Shown: positions 44,606-56,554, counted from the first letter of the stretch. The stretch: 64,000 nt of DNA from Hippasteria phrygiana (GCA_037893225.1 JAZGUH010000075.1:620001-684000); one strand, 5' to 3'. A program made the numbers and translations. The notes: generated from the letters alone by a model not told the origin.

Positions 44606-46413
44606 AGTCTGTGATCGTGGTTTTTGTCGGCCTGATAGCCAATACAATCACAGAATAGTGCCGGAAATAGCGCCCTCTTGCGTCCTCTTGTCGTCACGAT
44701 CATAGCAGACTTGAGGAGGCTGTACACTGAATCCCGAACTGAGATGAACGCAGATGCCACGACCGCGCGCGCGCTATGACCTACAGGGCGCGCGCGCCAG
44801 ATCAGATTACAATTGCAATGACTGCTGCATACATGATCCTGTAGTCAAGTTATGATACATACTGCATGTACAAGTATTCTGTATGTGTTTGTGCCACCAA
44901 AAATATACGATAGGCCTACAGTCGAACATAGTCCGTGCCACCCACCCGCCGGGCAAACGCCAAAATGTACCGTGACAGAACCAAACGAAAATAAGTAAAT
45001 AAGTAAATCTGTATTTATAATTGTAAAATAAATAATGTACAAGCCCCTTCCTATACAAAAATAAAGTTGTAGGCCTATGTATCGAAATAAATTTTGACTA
45101 AAATCGGCTGTGCGTGCAATGATGAGCAAATCAAAGTAAAACAGCTACAATGTATACTGATGGCGATATTGAGTCCACGACCTTGTGTTACATTTGACAG
45201 CAGGACTTTATGGAAAGTTACATCATAAGAGTTATTTCAACACTATCAAATAATAAACACAATAATAACAGGTATTACCAACAAATAATATACGCCAATG
45301 AAATGAGATTTCACCAGTGGCGAGTAAATCCGTGTCGAAAAGTGGGGATGATTATTGAATTTGTCAACGAAGTACTGCATCTCGAACTGTTCTCAACGGG
45401 GGATACCCCCGCCCCAAACACCGCTTGAAATTTGAAACATCACTTTGTGTACAATTTCCCCCCTTTTTTGTATTTGTTTACAAAACAAAAAAGAAATACA
45501 AATCGGCGGGCTCCTGAACTCCTTCCCCGTGTTTACACCACTGCCGCACAGATCACACATCACTATGATAAAGATGACTACCGAAGAAACAAAGAAATAA
45601 ACACCCCGACAAATTTCAAACAACCCTAATTTTCACCTGTTTTGCACGAATTATTCGCTTATTATTATTACTTTTTATGACATGAACAATTCACATACCG
45701 AGTACATGGATCGGATGTACTGTACATGTAATGTATGTACTGTACATTCACATGTAGGGCCTACATTACATGTAGACTTGATGTGCGGAAATATTGTTTC
45801 ACACAGCGAGTTGTTGACAAGTGCCAGTGGAATAGCGACCAAGTGAAGTTGTTTCACAGGCCATTGTTTATGCCAGGAAATAATAAAAAACAACAAACTT
45901 TTGAGAGCTGTTTTCATAAAGTCCCATATAGCCCCCTGATGCCATTTGTCTAAAAGGCCCTGGTACAGGCATCAAACAAATCTGACGTCATAAGACAGAG
46001 TCCTCTTTTTGTCTCTAGCACTAGGCACAAAAGATGAATCTCTCTTATGACGTCAGATTTGTTTGCTGCCCGCAGCGGCGACTTTGAGACAAACGGCACA
46101 AGCGGGCTAGACAGGACTTGATACAAAATGTTTTTACATCTCTCAGAAGTAACTTTTTTATTATTTCATGGCAGTACTTAATCTACAACTACAAAATTAA
46201 GAAGATTTCTCTCTGCAATCAGCATCCCCTTTCATGGCCTAAATGTAAATATAAACAGTATTACACATGTAAATTAGAACAGAGATGTTTTCTCTTTTGC
46301 CCTGTCCCGACGTATTATACTCAGTGCTTTCCGAGAGCCTGTGTGAACAAATTCACAGGCTTACTCGGGCGGGATTCGAACCCACGACTTCCTGCTTACT
46401 AGTGCAGACATCT
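44606..46413. repeat. Left arm of the large palindrome
   Basis: Matches the complement of 46530-50008 over about 1.8 kb, allowing for insertions in the right arm. Landmarks: CGCGCGCGCCAGATCAG near 44785 against 49870, GTACAAGTATTCTGTATG near 44871 against 49790, and TTGTTTGCTGCCCGCAGC near 46059 against 46890. It includes a hAT-like inverted-repeat element at 45317-45544 shared by both arms. Confidence 0.88.
45317..45544. mobile_element. hAT-like MITE shared by both palindrome arms
   Basis: CAGTGGCGAGTAAATCCGTG and, inward from the right, CAGTGGTGTAAACACGGGG. Counterpart in the right arm at about 48914-49136. No clear 8-bp duplication. Confidence 0.45.
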
Positions 46414-46575
46414 AATTTACATCATCCCCCGACGCAAACTTTCCATCTTCTGATTGATTACGCGGTACCCGCTGCTGCATTGGATTCGAATCGGCCACCC
46501 GACCCCGGCAAGCTCGGTGGGAGTGGTTAAGACGTCTGTACTAGTAAGCAGGAAGTCGTGGGTTCGAATCCCGCC
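46352..46575. other. Two opposed tRNA-like SINE heads at the palindrome centre
   Basis: GGTTCGAATCCCGCC (B box) at about 46560-46575 on plus and its mirror near 46367-46381 on minus, each with AGTCGTGG before it. The roughly 115-bp spacer (46414-46529) is unique. The heads look pol III-derived but are not intact tRNAs. Confidence 0.6.
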
Positions 46576-46913
46576 TGAGTAAGCCTGTGAATTGTTTCAC
46601 ACAGGCTCTCGAAAAGCACTGAGTATACAGTGCTTTATATTACGTCGGGACAGAGCAAAAGAGAAAACATCTCTGATCTAATTTACATGTATAATACTGT
46701 TCATATTTACATTTAGGCCATGAAAGGGGATGCTGATTGCAGAGAGAAATCTTCTTCATTTTGTAGTTGTATGTAGATTAAGTACTGCCATGCAATAATA
46801 TAAAGTTACTTCTGAGAGATGTAAAAACATTTTTTATCAAGTCCTGTCTGGCCCGCTTGTGCCGTTTGTCTCAAAGTCGCCGCTGCGGGCAGCAAACAAA
46901 TCTGACGTCATTA

Positions 46914-48426
46914 CACTGTAAAAACGTTGGGCAAGGAAAAGTTGGGTAAATATGATTTACCCAGAGGTTGGTAATTTTTATTCCAAATATTGGTCATTTT
47001 CCAAAGATTTTACCGAACACCAGGTGCTCTAAATTGTTGAAATACGTTTGATAAAAAATGTGTAAAATTTGACCAGATGTTTCATAACTCAATTACCCCA
47101 ACTGAGTTGGTAAATTGTTGTTTGTCAGTTTAGGCAACAGTTTACCCAACAAAATGACCAACCTATAAGCCTAGGGAACAACAGTTACCTTTTCACTGGT
47201 CTGTTTGTGTCAAACGTTTGGTCACGAGGGGGATCTAAAATGTGACGAATTAGGTTAAATCCATTGTTAGCTTAGTTTTTCCTATCAAAATCTACGTGAA
47301 GAAACTATAGGCAGGCTCGCTGGTTAGCTTTCAAGCAGAAAAAACCCACATTGTTTTGTTCATTATACCTATATCAATGAATACAGCGATTTAACTTGAG
47401 CACTTCAATATACTTGGTATATTTCGGAAGTAAATTTGGCAGTCCTCCAAAAATGCTTCAAAATATTGGTCTGGATTTGACCAATTTCTGGGTTTTTGAG
47501 AGAGTAGGTTGCGCGTTACAAAAGTGTTACATTTATCTCGCGCCTTATGCACGTGCGATCAGCTCCGCCGGGTTAACGTACGTACGTGCAGGCGTGCACA
47601 CACATCACATCGAAAAATTGCCGCTGAGTAGAGCTGTCTGTACGCTCTCGTCTTGTTCAACATCAAGTACTGTAGAAACTGCCCGAAATATCTCATCTTG
47701 TGCTCAATGTACCAATGTTCGACAAGATATTTTAATAAGGTGATGAGTGATTCACATAGGCCACCATGTCTTCGATGGTAATCTTTGTTTCTTAGTGGAC
47801 AACATGACAACGACTTCGTAGTGCCATGGAGTAGGCGGCTGGCCGCCTGTATGGGCGGTCGTTCTACAGGCGGCTATAACTGATTGATGTGAGGCTTCCA
47901 TCCATTACGTGTGCACTGTGATCATGATGTTGATGTTAATGTTGATGAAGATGACTGTAATGAATTTGAAAGTAACGCTAGCCAGACCCGGGATAGGCCT
48001 ATTTAGGCTGCAGGCCTACTTGAGAAACCACCACGACATCAGAAAACGTCCTCCCAGACTTTGAGTTGATTGAACATACATATAAAAACAGAGACATCAT
48101 AAAATTGTTGAGAAAAAAACAACCCAATAAATTATGAAAGAGGGCCCCATTTGTGGGGCAAAAGCTTTGACCAATAAAATATGGAAAATCAAGTGACCAT
48201 CTATTGTTCAAAATAGAATAACCAATACAATGCACAATTTGCATGACCAACTCTATTGGTGAAACCTGGTGAACCAACCATTTGGTAAAGCTTGTTTGCC
48301 CAACTTCTGGTCAAAACGGCTTGCTAAAGACAGTTGGGAAGTTTTTGACCAGAAGTTGGGAAGTTGATATTTGCACCAATTTAGGGAAAAAAGTTGGTCA
48401 AACTTTGCCCAACTTTGTTTACAGTG
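46914..48426. mobile_element. Element A copy 2 (uninterrupted)
   Basis: CACTGTAAAAACGTTGGGCA to TTGCCCAACTTTGTTTACAGTG, flanked by TA. 1,513 bp. The left palindrome arm supplies the empty site (GACGTCATAAGAGAG). Holds a single TTAT at 47363 where copy 1 carries P1. No transposase. Confidence 0.9.
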
Positions 48427-49380
48427 TAGAGAGATTCATCTTTTGTGCCTAGTGCAAGAGACAAAAAGAGGACTCTGTCTTATGACGTCAGATTTGTTTG
48501 CTGCCTGTAGCAGGGCCTTTTTAGGGGCTGGATGGGACTTTATGAAAACAGCTCTGAAAAGTGTTTCTATTTTTTTATTTCCTGGCATAAACAATGGCCT
48601 GTGAAACAACTTCACTTGGTCGCTATTCCACTGGCACTTGTCAACAACTCGCTGTGTGAAACAATATTTCCGCACATCAAGTCTACATGTAATGTACATG
48701 TGAATGTACAGTACATACATTACCTATACAGTACATCCGATCCATGTACTCGGTATGTGAATTGTTCATATCATAAAAAGTAATAATAATAAGCGAATAA
48801 TTCGTGCAAAACAGGTGAAAATTAGGGTTGTTTGAATATTTGTCGGGGTGTTTATTTCTTTGTTTCTTCGGTAGTCATCTTTATCATAGTGATGTGGGGA
48901 TCTGTGCGGCAGTGGCGTAAACACGGGGAAGGAGTTAAGGGACCCGCCGATTTGTATTTCTTTTTTTGTTTCGTAAACAAATTTTTAAAAGGGGGAAATT
49001 GTACACAAAGTGATGTTTCAAATTTCAAGCGGTGTTTGGGGCGGGGGTATCCCCCGTTGAGAACAGTTCGAGATGCAGTACTTCGTTGACAAATTCAATA
49101 ATCATCCCCACTTTTCGACACGGATTTACTCGCCACTGGTGAAATCTCATTTCATTGGCGTATATTATTTATTGGTAATAACTGTTATTATTGTGTTTAT
49201 TATTTGATAGTGTTGAAATAACTCTTCTGATGTAACTTTCCATAAAGTCCTGCCGTCAAATGTAACACAAGGTCGTGGACTCAATATCACCATCAGTATA
49301 GCTGTTTTACTTTGATTTGCTCATCATTGCACGCACAGCCGATTTTAGTCAAAATTTATTTCGATACATAGGCCTACAAC

Positions 49381-49587
49381 CAGTGGCGCACGCCCCCCCC
49401 CCCCCCCTATAACAAAATCGTCGCCCCTCCCCAGTCGCCCCCCACTGAAAATTCCGCAAACGCAGAAAATAATAGCATTATAAAGAACAATCACCGTGAG
49501 CGCCCCCCACTGTAACATCCAGCCCCCCCCCCCCCCCCCCCCCCCCCCATCGCCCCCCTATGGAGACAACCCTGGCTCACGCCGCTG
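49381..49587. mobile_element. hAT-like MITE with 8-bp duplication
   Basis: CAGTGGCGCACGCC and, inward from the right, CAGCGGCGTGAGCC. CCTACAAC lies on both sides (49373-49380, 49588-49595). The left arm has a single CCTACAAC at the corresponding place. Contains two poly-C runs. Confidence 0.85.
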
Positions 49588-50008
49588 CCTACAACTACAA
49601 CTATTTGTGTATAGGAAGGGGCTGGTACATTATTTATTTTACCATTATAAATACAGATTTACTTATTTACTTATTTTCGTTTGGTTCTGTCATAGTGCAT
49701 TTTGGCGTTTGCCCGGCGGGTGGGTGGCACGGACTATGTTCGACTGTAGGCCTATCGTATATTTTTGGTGGCACAAACACATACAGAATACTTGTACATG
49801 CAGTATGTATCATAACTTGACTACAGGATCATGTATGCAGCAGTCATTGCAATTGTAATCTGATCTGGCGCGCGCGCCCTGTAGGTCAGCGCGCGCGCGG
49901 TCGTGGCATCTGCGTTCATCTCATGCTCAGTTCGGGATTCAGTGTACAGCCGCAAGCCTGCTATGATCGTGACGACACAGCCCCTTGGATCACGATCACA
50001 GACTTGGG

Positions 50009-50691
50009 AATGTCGTTCATCGGTTTGTGCACACCATATGGCGAATTCGTCCAAAAGTGGACGGAACAAGCTGATTGGTCGGAATCGCCAAAAGCCTTCT
50101 ATAACATGAATATTAAAACCAGGAGAATTACTGGACGATTCCACTAATCCGACGAACCGTTAGAAGCCACCCAATCGGGCGGTACAGCGCTCGCGCGCGC
50201 TTCATAGGCGTGCTTAATACATAATTATAAGGCGCTTGTTTATTTTGGAACGTGTTTACTTTTCATCTGTTGGTCAAAGGCACAATGTGTGCGCGCGTAT
50301 AACGACCGCGCGTGTATGGTACCGGTTAATTGGGTACCTAAAGATGGCTTCTAATTTTTAATTTTGTTCGTCGGATTAGTCTAAAGGTAGGTAACGCGTT
50401 TTTCGTCTAGTAACAAAAACTAACAATCACGTATTTAATTTGGTATGTTTTTCGACTAATATAAGATCTAATATGAATTAGCTATATGTTTTAAATACCA
50501 TTACGTGCCATTGTGCCAAGTATCATAACAAATTGAGACTGAACAGTGTAACAGAACACTGTATTGTAACATATTGGTAATGGACGCGGCCTACTCGGTT
50601 GTTGTGTCCTTCTGGTTGGCCATCTATATGGGCCCCCGTTCTATTATGTACATTTAGTTATGAAACATGAATATCCCATATCACAAAAGGG
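50009..50691. other. Unassigned part of element D
   Basis: No repeat partner or exon recognised. Confidence 0.45.
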
Positions 50692-51688
50692 TCAAGTCCG
50701 AGATCGCGAGCCCGATTGCGAGTGGTAATGTATAGTCTTGGTTGCAAGACGTTCTAAGCGGTGCGACGTATAGCGGCCGACAGCGCCCTCTCGCTACACA
50801 CACACACGCCACACCCAAATCGCTAAGACCGTCTTGGGAATTTCGCAAGTTCTGCTCGCGAAATCGCGAGCAGAACTGTGTGGCATTTGCATGCGCGTGT
50901 GACGTAGCTGCATTATCGCATGTAAATAGCCAACACTCACTGGTCTAGTTTCTGTACTCACGTGGGGTTTACGTGTACGTACGTATGAACGTGCAGCGCA
51001 TTACCAAGCCATTCGTTGTTTGTTGGAAAAAATGTCTGACCGCGTGGAACAAGCGATCGATTTTACAGCAAACAAACTGGGCTTTGGAAAGCTAAAAAGT
51101 CATCAGATCAGTGCCATTCATCAATTTGTACGTGGCCATGATTTGTTTGTTAATTTACCAACGGGATTTGGCAAGAGTGTAATTTTTCAAGCTGCTCCAT
51201 TGGTCTTAGTTTTCTTGAACGAAGTAACCGAAGGTAAACAGGAGAAAGAGCTGGTTATTGTCGTCGTGCCTGGGACTGAAGTCGGGGACTGAAGTCGGCA
51301 GATATAACGTCTGATATTCCAGATCACATTTTGGAACAATCCGAAGATTTCTCAATCCTGTTTGCCAGTCCAGAATCACTCTGCTCAGAACGTTAACTGA
51401 CTAGTAAGTTATTACTTAAACATGAGTTTCCTCCAGTGCGCAAGCTCGATTATTTGTTTGACCCGCCTGTTAAATTATGCATGAGCAGGTCGCGCGCGCT
51501 CCCTTGCGAAATGCCCAAGACGTTCTTAGCGATTTGGCCTTGGCTTATGTGTGTGTGTAGGTAGAGGGCGCTGCCGTGCGCGCTGTACGTCGCACCGCGC
51601 TAAGGACGTCTTGGAACCAAGACTAGTGGTAATGACGTTTAGCGTGGCCGATGCAGACAAAAAAATAACCGCGATCTCGGACTTGAAA
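50692..51688. mobile_element. Element E: long-TIR element carrying a RecQ fragment
   Basis: TCAAGTCCGAGATCGCG (50692) is mirrored by CGCGATCTCGGACTTGA (to 51688). Inverse matching continues for about 160 bp on each side (AGTCTTGG, GCGGTGCGACGTA, AGCGCCCTCT, AATCGCTAAGA, GTCTTGGGAATTTCGCAA type words). A perfect 30-nt hairpin, AGTTCTGCTCGCGA-AA-TCGC..., lies at 50848-50877. No target duplication found. The interior is an intronless helicase fragment, so E looks like a gene-capturing element. Confidence 0.75.
51020..51410 (+). pseudogene. RecQ-type DNA helicase, N-terminal fragment
   Basis: ATG at 51020 (or 51032) opens a frame with FGFGKLKSHQISAIHQFV-like text: GFGKLKSHQISAI (Q-motif region), then DLFVNLPTGFGKSVIFQ with a Walker A GFGKS, then ELVIVVVPG. 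A duplicated 13-bp GGACTGAAGTCGG near 51271-51296 shifts the frame. The shifted frame continues DHILEQSEDFSILFASPESL (FASPE is typical of RecQ motif Ib/II region) to a stop near 51395. Motifs II onward are absent. About 125 residues of a 600-1400-residue family. Confidence 0.75.
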
Positions 51689-51949
51689 TCAATCAAGTCT
51701 ACAGTGAGGCGGGACTTGTGACGCGAAACTATTCACATTTAAGCCAACACCTGCCAGGCAGTCTCTTGGATACGGTCGAGCTAGCGCGGACGATGCATTG
51801 CTATCTGCAATGTACACCCACAGCGCCGAGCGCGCTAGCTGGCTCGCTGGCTCGGCAAGGTCGCGACGCGTCGACGACGACGGCTAGCTATCTCGGGGGC
51901 GGTTTCGTGGGAAGTTTCGGCGCGAATTTCACACGAAGTGGCGGTCAGC

Positions 51950-52150
51950 TTAACGACCAAATCTTGCCTCGTCTTCCATAGAATTATTATATTGCAATTT
52001 CCGCAAATTGTACCTCACGGTTATACCCTCCAAAATCCCAAGCCTCCGGGCAATCTCGCTGTTGGAAATTCCCCCACCCCATGCTTGGATCATGGTGGTG
52101 ATAGTTGATCTCACTTTTGAGTGGCATTGTGGCGCTTTCTGATACGGCAT
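51950..52150 (-). pseudogene. Tc1/mariner transposase N-terminal HTH fragment
   Basis: STITTMIQAWGGGISNSEIA with RRLGILEGITVRYNL is a helix-turn-helix of the Tc1 paired-like type, followed by DEARFGR, the usual GRP-like linker. The catalytic DDE part is absent. Confidence 0.5.
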
Positions 52151-52800
52151 TCAAATTCCCTTATAAGGCCGGGGGAATCTAATTGTTTATGAATGGTGAC
52201 GGCGATTGACCTGTTAAATATTCATAAACGGCCCGAAACACAGCGCGCCTTGTCCCCCTATTGGTTTAAATCCCAACTTAATGTATTCATGATACATGAA
52301 TACATAATGAGTCAATTCAAGATGGCGGTTTAACGTTGACCGTCGCGCAGTCAGCTCAGTGAAATCACGTCGGGAAGTGGCATGTTTTTTTCCATGAAGG
52401 AAAGGGTGTTTTTGTGTTGGAAACTTGCATATTACTGACTAAAATAATGACACAAGACACAGGTTTGGAAAATGTATTTAACATCCATGTTTTCAAGTCA
52501 AACTTCATGTTGAAAATCGTACAGCTGGTGCATTTACGCCAGTTCCTACATCATGTAGGCCTACATGTATGATGTACATTTGCACACCATCCGGATCGGA
52601 TTCCACACAAAAACAGTCAACAAGTGTTCACAAGCGAGCGATCCTATGCTTGTTCTATGGTCTTAGATGGTGTGGCGCTTCCGGGATTGTTTATTGTACT
52701 TTCAAAGTTCGATGCAGCAATTATTTGTATTTAAAAAAATTGTTTTGTCGAATTCGACAATTTTCGGCGGCGATTGTTTTTCTTTTTTCCCAAAATCCGA
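52151..52800. other. Right part of element D, nothing recognised
   Basis: No exon or repeat partner seen before the right terminus. Confidence 0.45.
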
Positions 52801-52849
52801 TTTTTCCAGGCGGCGGATCCGTAATCCAAGTTATTAAAAAAAGACGGCC

Positions 52850-54799
52850 TAATCAACGGAGGGTTGACTAGATTATTTTGATACGGGCTGAGAGCCAGTG
52901 AACACCTTCCAGGCACATGTAAAACCGGTTTCTGACTCGTTCAATGAAAAACATTTCAATCCCCATTTGGCGGACTTTCGTGGCATGTACTGTTTGAAAC
53001 CAAGTCGGCCTTTGAACTTGATCATTGTCTCATCCGGTGAGAGGTTTCGGCCTGGCTTGTACATGCGAGGAAAGGATGACAGTACAATGTCAAGCAGCGG
53101 GCGAACCTTGGACAGTTTGTCAGGGGGAGCATCGCCTGGTTGAGCTCTGTTGTTGGCTAGGTGGAAAATCGAAGGATCGCAGTGAATCGATTGCGAGACA
53201 TGGTCGCCGAATACAGGGGACTTCGCAGAACTTCGGACCTGGACCAGTGCATGCTGTAGCGAGGCCTTTTGTTGATACCCATGCACAGAAGCAAGGCCAT
53301 GAATCATGAATGCCGTCATTTCAGGAACAGTAGTTGGAGTCCAGGCAGGCTGATGATTGGCTGCATCTGCACAAATTATTTGGTCGGCATAGCGATTGGT
53401 CTCCTCCACCATCAACTCCGACACTGCTTGGCAGAAGAAGAGCTGAAAGATCTGCATGGGTGACAGGTGACTGAAATCTTCCGTACAGTCTCTTCACTGA
53501 AGTTCATCGGTGGGCGCTTGCTGTAGAAGGTGCTTGCTTTATTCCATCCACACCTGAAATAGAAACATTCAGAAAGGTAATGGGACGCTATTCATTTAAC
53601 GACACATTTTATTTAATGTAGTATACAACATTAGCTTTTGTTTTTTGGGGTCAAACTGATTGATCCGGGATTTAGTATTTTTTTAGACGACGGTTGGCCG
53701 ACCATCTTTGGAAATTGCTTCAAAATGTCAGTTTTGTTATACAGAACAGCACACCAGGTGCCCTGATTTCACAGGATGATCGAGACTATTCTTGACTGTC
53801 AAGTACGGTCATTCATACATGTAATAATAAGGTAGTTTTTTTCTTGTTTGTGTGGGGTTGGGGGGGGGGGGGTGGTCGCAAATGTTGTATTACCTTTAAT
53901 GACAAACTGTCCTTACAATGCTGTTTTTGGATGCTCATATCTAGTGTTCCCACTGAAATAAGTGCAGCCATGATTCAATTGCTGTAGGCCTTTTATCCCT
54001 TAATTCACATAAGACACAGATTGGAGTTAATATTTTGATTATCTTACTTATCAATCTTAGCTAACAAGTAAAACTACGCGAGGCTACTGTTCATTTGCAG
54101 ACCAATGTTCTTATTAGCAAATTGTGATTAATATTTTGATTTCGGGGGTACATGTACATTAATTAATAAATACAGTTTTAATTACATTCAAATCTCCTCC
54201 TTTTTAAAGATTATTATTGCCGCCTGTCTTTTTAGTAATTGAATAAGGCCCAATTCAGTGGAATTGAAATGTGCTCTTTTTTTTCAACATTGCATTTGCA
54301 GTCCTATCTGAACTTTGATTTGGATGCAAAATCATCACACTTGACTTTGCATACTTCAGGTACAAAATCAATATTTTCATCAATTTCTAATTGGATTCCA
54401 TCGGATTATGCAATGCAAACTGAAACGTTCAGTGCTTTTTATGATTTTCCCTGCAAAAGAACATCAAAAAGCAAAGGTTACATTACAGTAGCCTAACTAA
54501 TAGACATGAATGACGGATGCGAAACATTTCGAATTCGAGACTAGCCAAGTTGAACTTTTTAAGTTTTATGAACCTCCCTACCTGAGGTTTGGCTTTCCCG
54601 ACGAAGTTGATGAGGTTTGGATTGCCTCTCCATCACTTTCTTCAGATGTTGCTAGAGAAGATTCATCATCGGACATATCTGAACCGCTATCTGCGAAGAT
54701 TTCCTCCAAAATCTTGGAAGCGTTTTCGGCCATGATCGCGGCTAAGTGGCGTGGGGATGCAAAGTGTGTTTCGCGCGCGTGCCTTTTAAAGTGTTTCAA
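52850..54799 (-). mobile_element. P2, right segment with N-terminal transposase exons
   Basis: Exon 1 at 54582-54733 (acidic N-terminus, donor CAG|GTAGGG) and exon 2 from 53553. It contains SPDETMIKFKGR with Arg where P1 has a stop. Lesions: a 4-bp deletion near 53490 and a shift near 53230-53290. Similarity to P1 ends near 54799, about 150 bp short of the terminus, at a rearrangement point. Confidence 0.88.
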
Positions 54800-54842
54800 A
54801 CATTGATCTCCATTATATAGACTGGATAGGACACCGCGTCGC
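54800..54842. repeat. Repeat R, copy 1, at the rearrangement junction
   Basis: CATTGATCTCCATTATATAG with ACTGGATAGGACACCGCGTC begins where P2 breaks off. The same text is at about 57829-57870 next to the inverted P2 end. Confidence 0.75.
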
Positions 54843-55000
54843 GTCGTGTTAAGCGCTCCCCCAAAAATCAGTAAAAAAAGTGAATTGCTGTTTCATTTTT
54901 ATCACACCTAAGTGTAAGTCATAAGAGAATACAAATTTAATATTTAATGTATTAAATATTATTCTGAAATGACATCGTATTTTTAATTCTGAGCACCTAT
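54843..55000. other. Unassigned, inside inverted segment
   Basis: AT-rich, no feature. Confidence 0.4.
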
Positions 55001-55014
55001 TGTTACATGTAATA

Positions 55015-55310
55015 TTTCAATCGTGGACCTTGACACAATCGCGGACCCTATTGTCCTCTTTGTTAAAGGTCCACGGTTTGAATAGCTATACAAACTCACA
55101 CACACACACAAACGCGTATCGACCTCCAAACGCGGACGTCCTATCGTTCTTCTTTTGTTTGTACTTCAATTTTTTCGGAAGACCTCCATAGGTTTTGTAC
55201 ACTCCTAATCGCAGACGTATGCTGGGAATCGCGGACGATATTGTTCTCTTTTGTTCGCCGGCATTTTTCGTCCACAGTTTGAATACCCCAAAACGCTCAC
55301 ACTTACTGAC
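55015..55310 (-). repeat. Repeat H, diverged copy
   Basis: Shares CAATCGTGGACC/GTCCACGATT-type words, TTCGGAAGACCTCC and ACACACACAC with the two copies at 58330-59080, in opposite orientation. Low conservation. Confidence 0.6.
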
Positions 55311-56299
55311 TGCATTTGTCTCCTTGATACATAAAGCACGTTGTTTACAACGACGACGCATTTTGTCATTTTAGAGTCAGATGTATTCGAAATTGCTGCG
55401 TCTGTTGTTCATATTTGTGCTCTGTTTTTTTTCGAGGTGTGTCCCTTTTCCAAATCCACTTTTCAAGGATATAACGAAACCAAAATGCCTTGGTCTCTTA
55501 TTGTTGGAATGTGCATTATGTCAGCCGGAAAGATTATTGGATATTGATTGACTGCAGTGTTTGAGTTTTTAGTTTACTCTAGATCTCTCCCACATGTTGC
55601 ACATCCCATGCAATGTGTTGTCTACCTACAATCAATATATACAACAGTATATCTCTCTTATTACACATGAGGGCATGGTCACAGGGTCCTCTAAAGAGAA
55701 AGGACCCTGGAGAGGTACATTCGGTCAAACCCCCACAGCATAGATGACCTAGACAGACTGAATGATGGACAGGTTACACGAACATTAGCATTTTCACAAT
55801 TTATTTCATTCATACCAAAATGTACCCCATGAAATTAAATAAATACACCAAATACATTAACAAATACTTTACAAAACAAAGGTGTGGGCCCAAATCAATT
55901 ATATCCACATGGGTGCTTGGATGTGGCGATAATGGTGTGCCATGCCTGCCTCTATGGTATGTAGTCTGGCCTTGGTGTCCCCTCCTAAGCGGAACCTTGC
56001 GACAATCCTGCCGGTCGATGGTCGACTCCGTCAGCTCGGCCCTCTGAGGACGTCTATCAAAGCGGAGATTCCCGCACCAGACTACCCAGTAAAAACCCTG
56101 GTTTAATTAAAAATACAGGTTGTAACCTATGGGGCTCGACTGTAATTCAATATTCACTAAGATTCACGTGTTTAATGCAAAAATTGCAAACTACATTACA
56201 TACAAAATCCAGCAAAGGACATAACAATTTGCAATAACATTTTCCATTTTAAATTGAAAATAACAATGAATCAATATAATGATACTTACAGGTGATAAC
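55311..56299. other. Unassigned
   Basis: No supported exon or repeat. A GGGTCCT...AGGACCC inverted pair lies near 55683-55709. Confidence 0.45.
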
Positions 56300-56302
56300 C
56301 TG

Positions 56303-56551
56303 GGCCCAATTTCATGGCTCTGCTAACCACAGCTTTCCGCGCTTACGATCACCATTTTGCGCTAACAGCGCTAGCGGAAAAAATCTGCGCTAACCATGTA
56401 AGCACAGAATCCTTAGTTACGGGATGTACGCATGCTCAGGAGCCAAAATTCCCCGCTAACGCGTGAAATATGCTTGCCGTAAGCACAAAATTGTCTGCTA
56501 CGGTAAGCGTGGATTTTTCGCTAACGGTAAGCAGAGCCATGAAATTGGGCC
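56303..56551. mobile_element. 249-bp Harbinger-like MITE
   Basis: GGCCCAATTTCATGGCTCTG and its complement CAGAGCCATGAAATTGGGCC enclose an interior of repeated GCTAAC/GTAAGC words. CTG lies on both sides (56300-56302, 56552-56554), a 3-bp duplication. The termini are typical of PIF/Harbinger MITEs. Confidence 0.8.
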
Positions 56552-56554
56552 CTG

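Larger units (their letters stand above)
46530..50008. repeat. Right arm of the large palindrome, with two insertions
   Basis: Complement of the left arm. It carries element A copy 2 (46914-48426) and a hAT-like MITE (49381-49587), both absent from the left arm. Near 49980 a small deletion relative to the left arm is seen. Confidence 0.88.
44370..52849. mobile_element. Element D, 8.5 kb, Harbinger-like (TAA duplication)
   Basis: Ends GGCCGTTTTTTTTATAACTT and, inward from the right, GGCCGTCTTTTTTTAATAAC, both followed by TTGGATTACGGAT. TAA lies at 44367-44369 and 52850-52852. P1 carries one TAA at the same codon (11472-11474). A 3-bp TWA duplication and GGCC-type ends fit PIF/Harbinger. No Harbinger transposase was found. 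The cargo is a large palindrome, element A copy 2, a RecQ fragment and a Tc1 fragment. Confidence 0.82.

Noticed and set aside
46510..46580. Functional tRNA gene
   Set aside because: B box is good, but no acceptor stem pairing was found. It is part of a repeated arm and looks like a SINE head.
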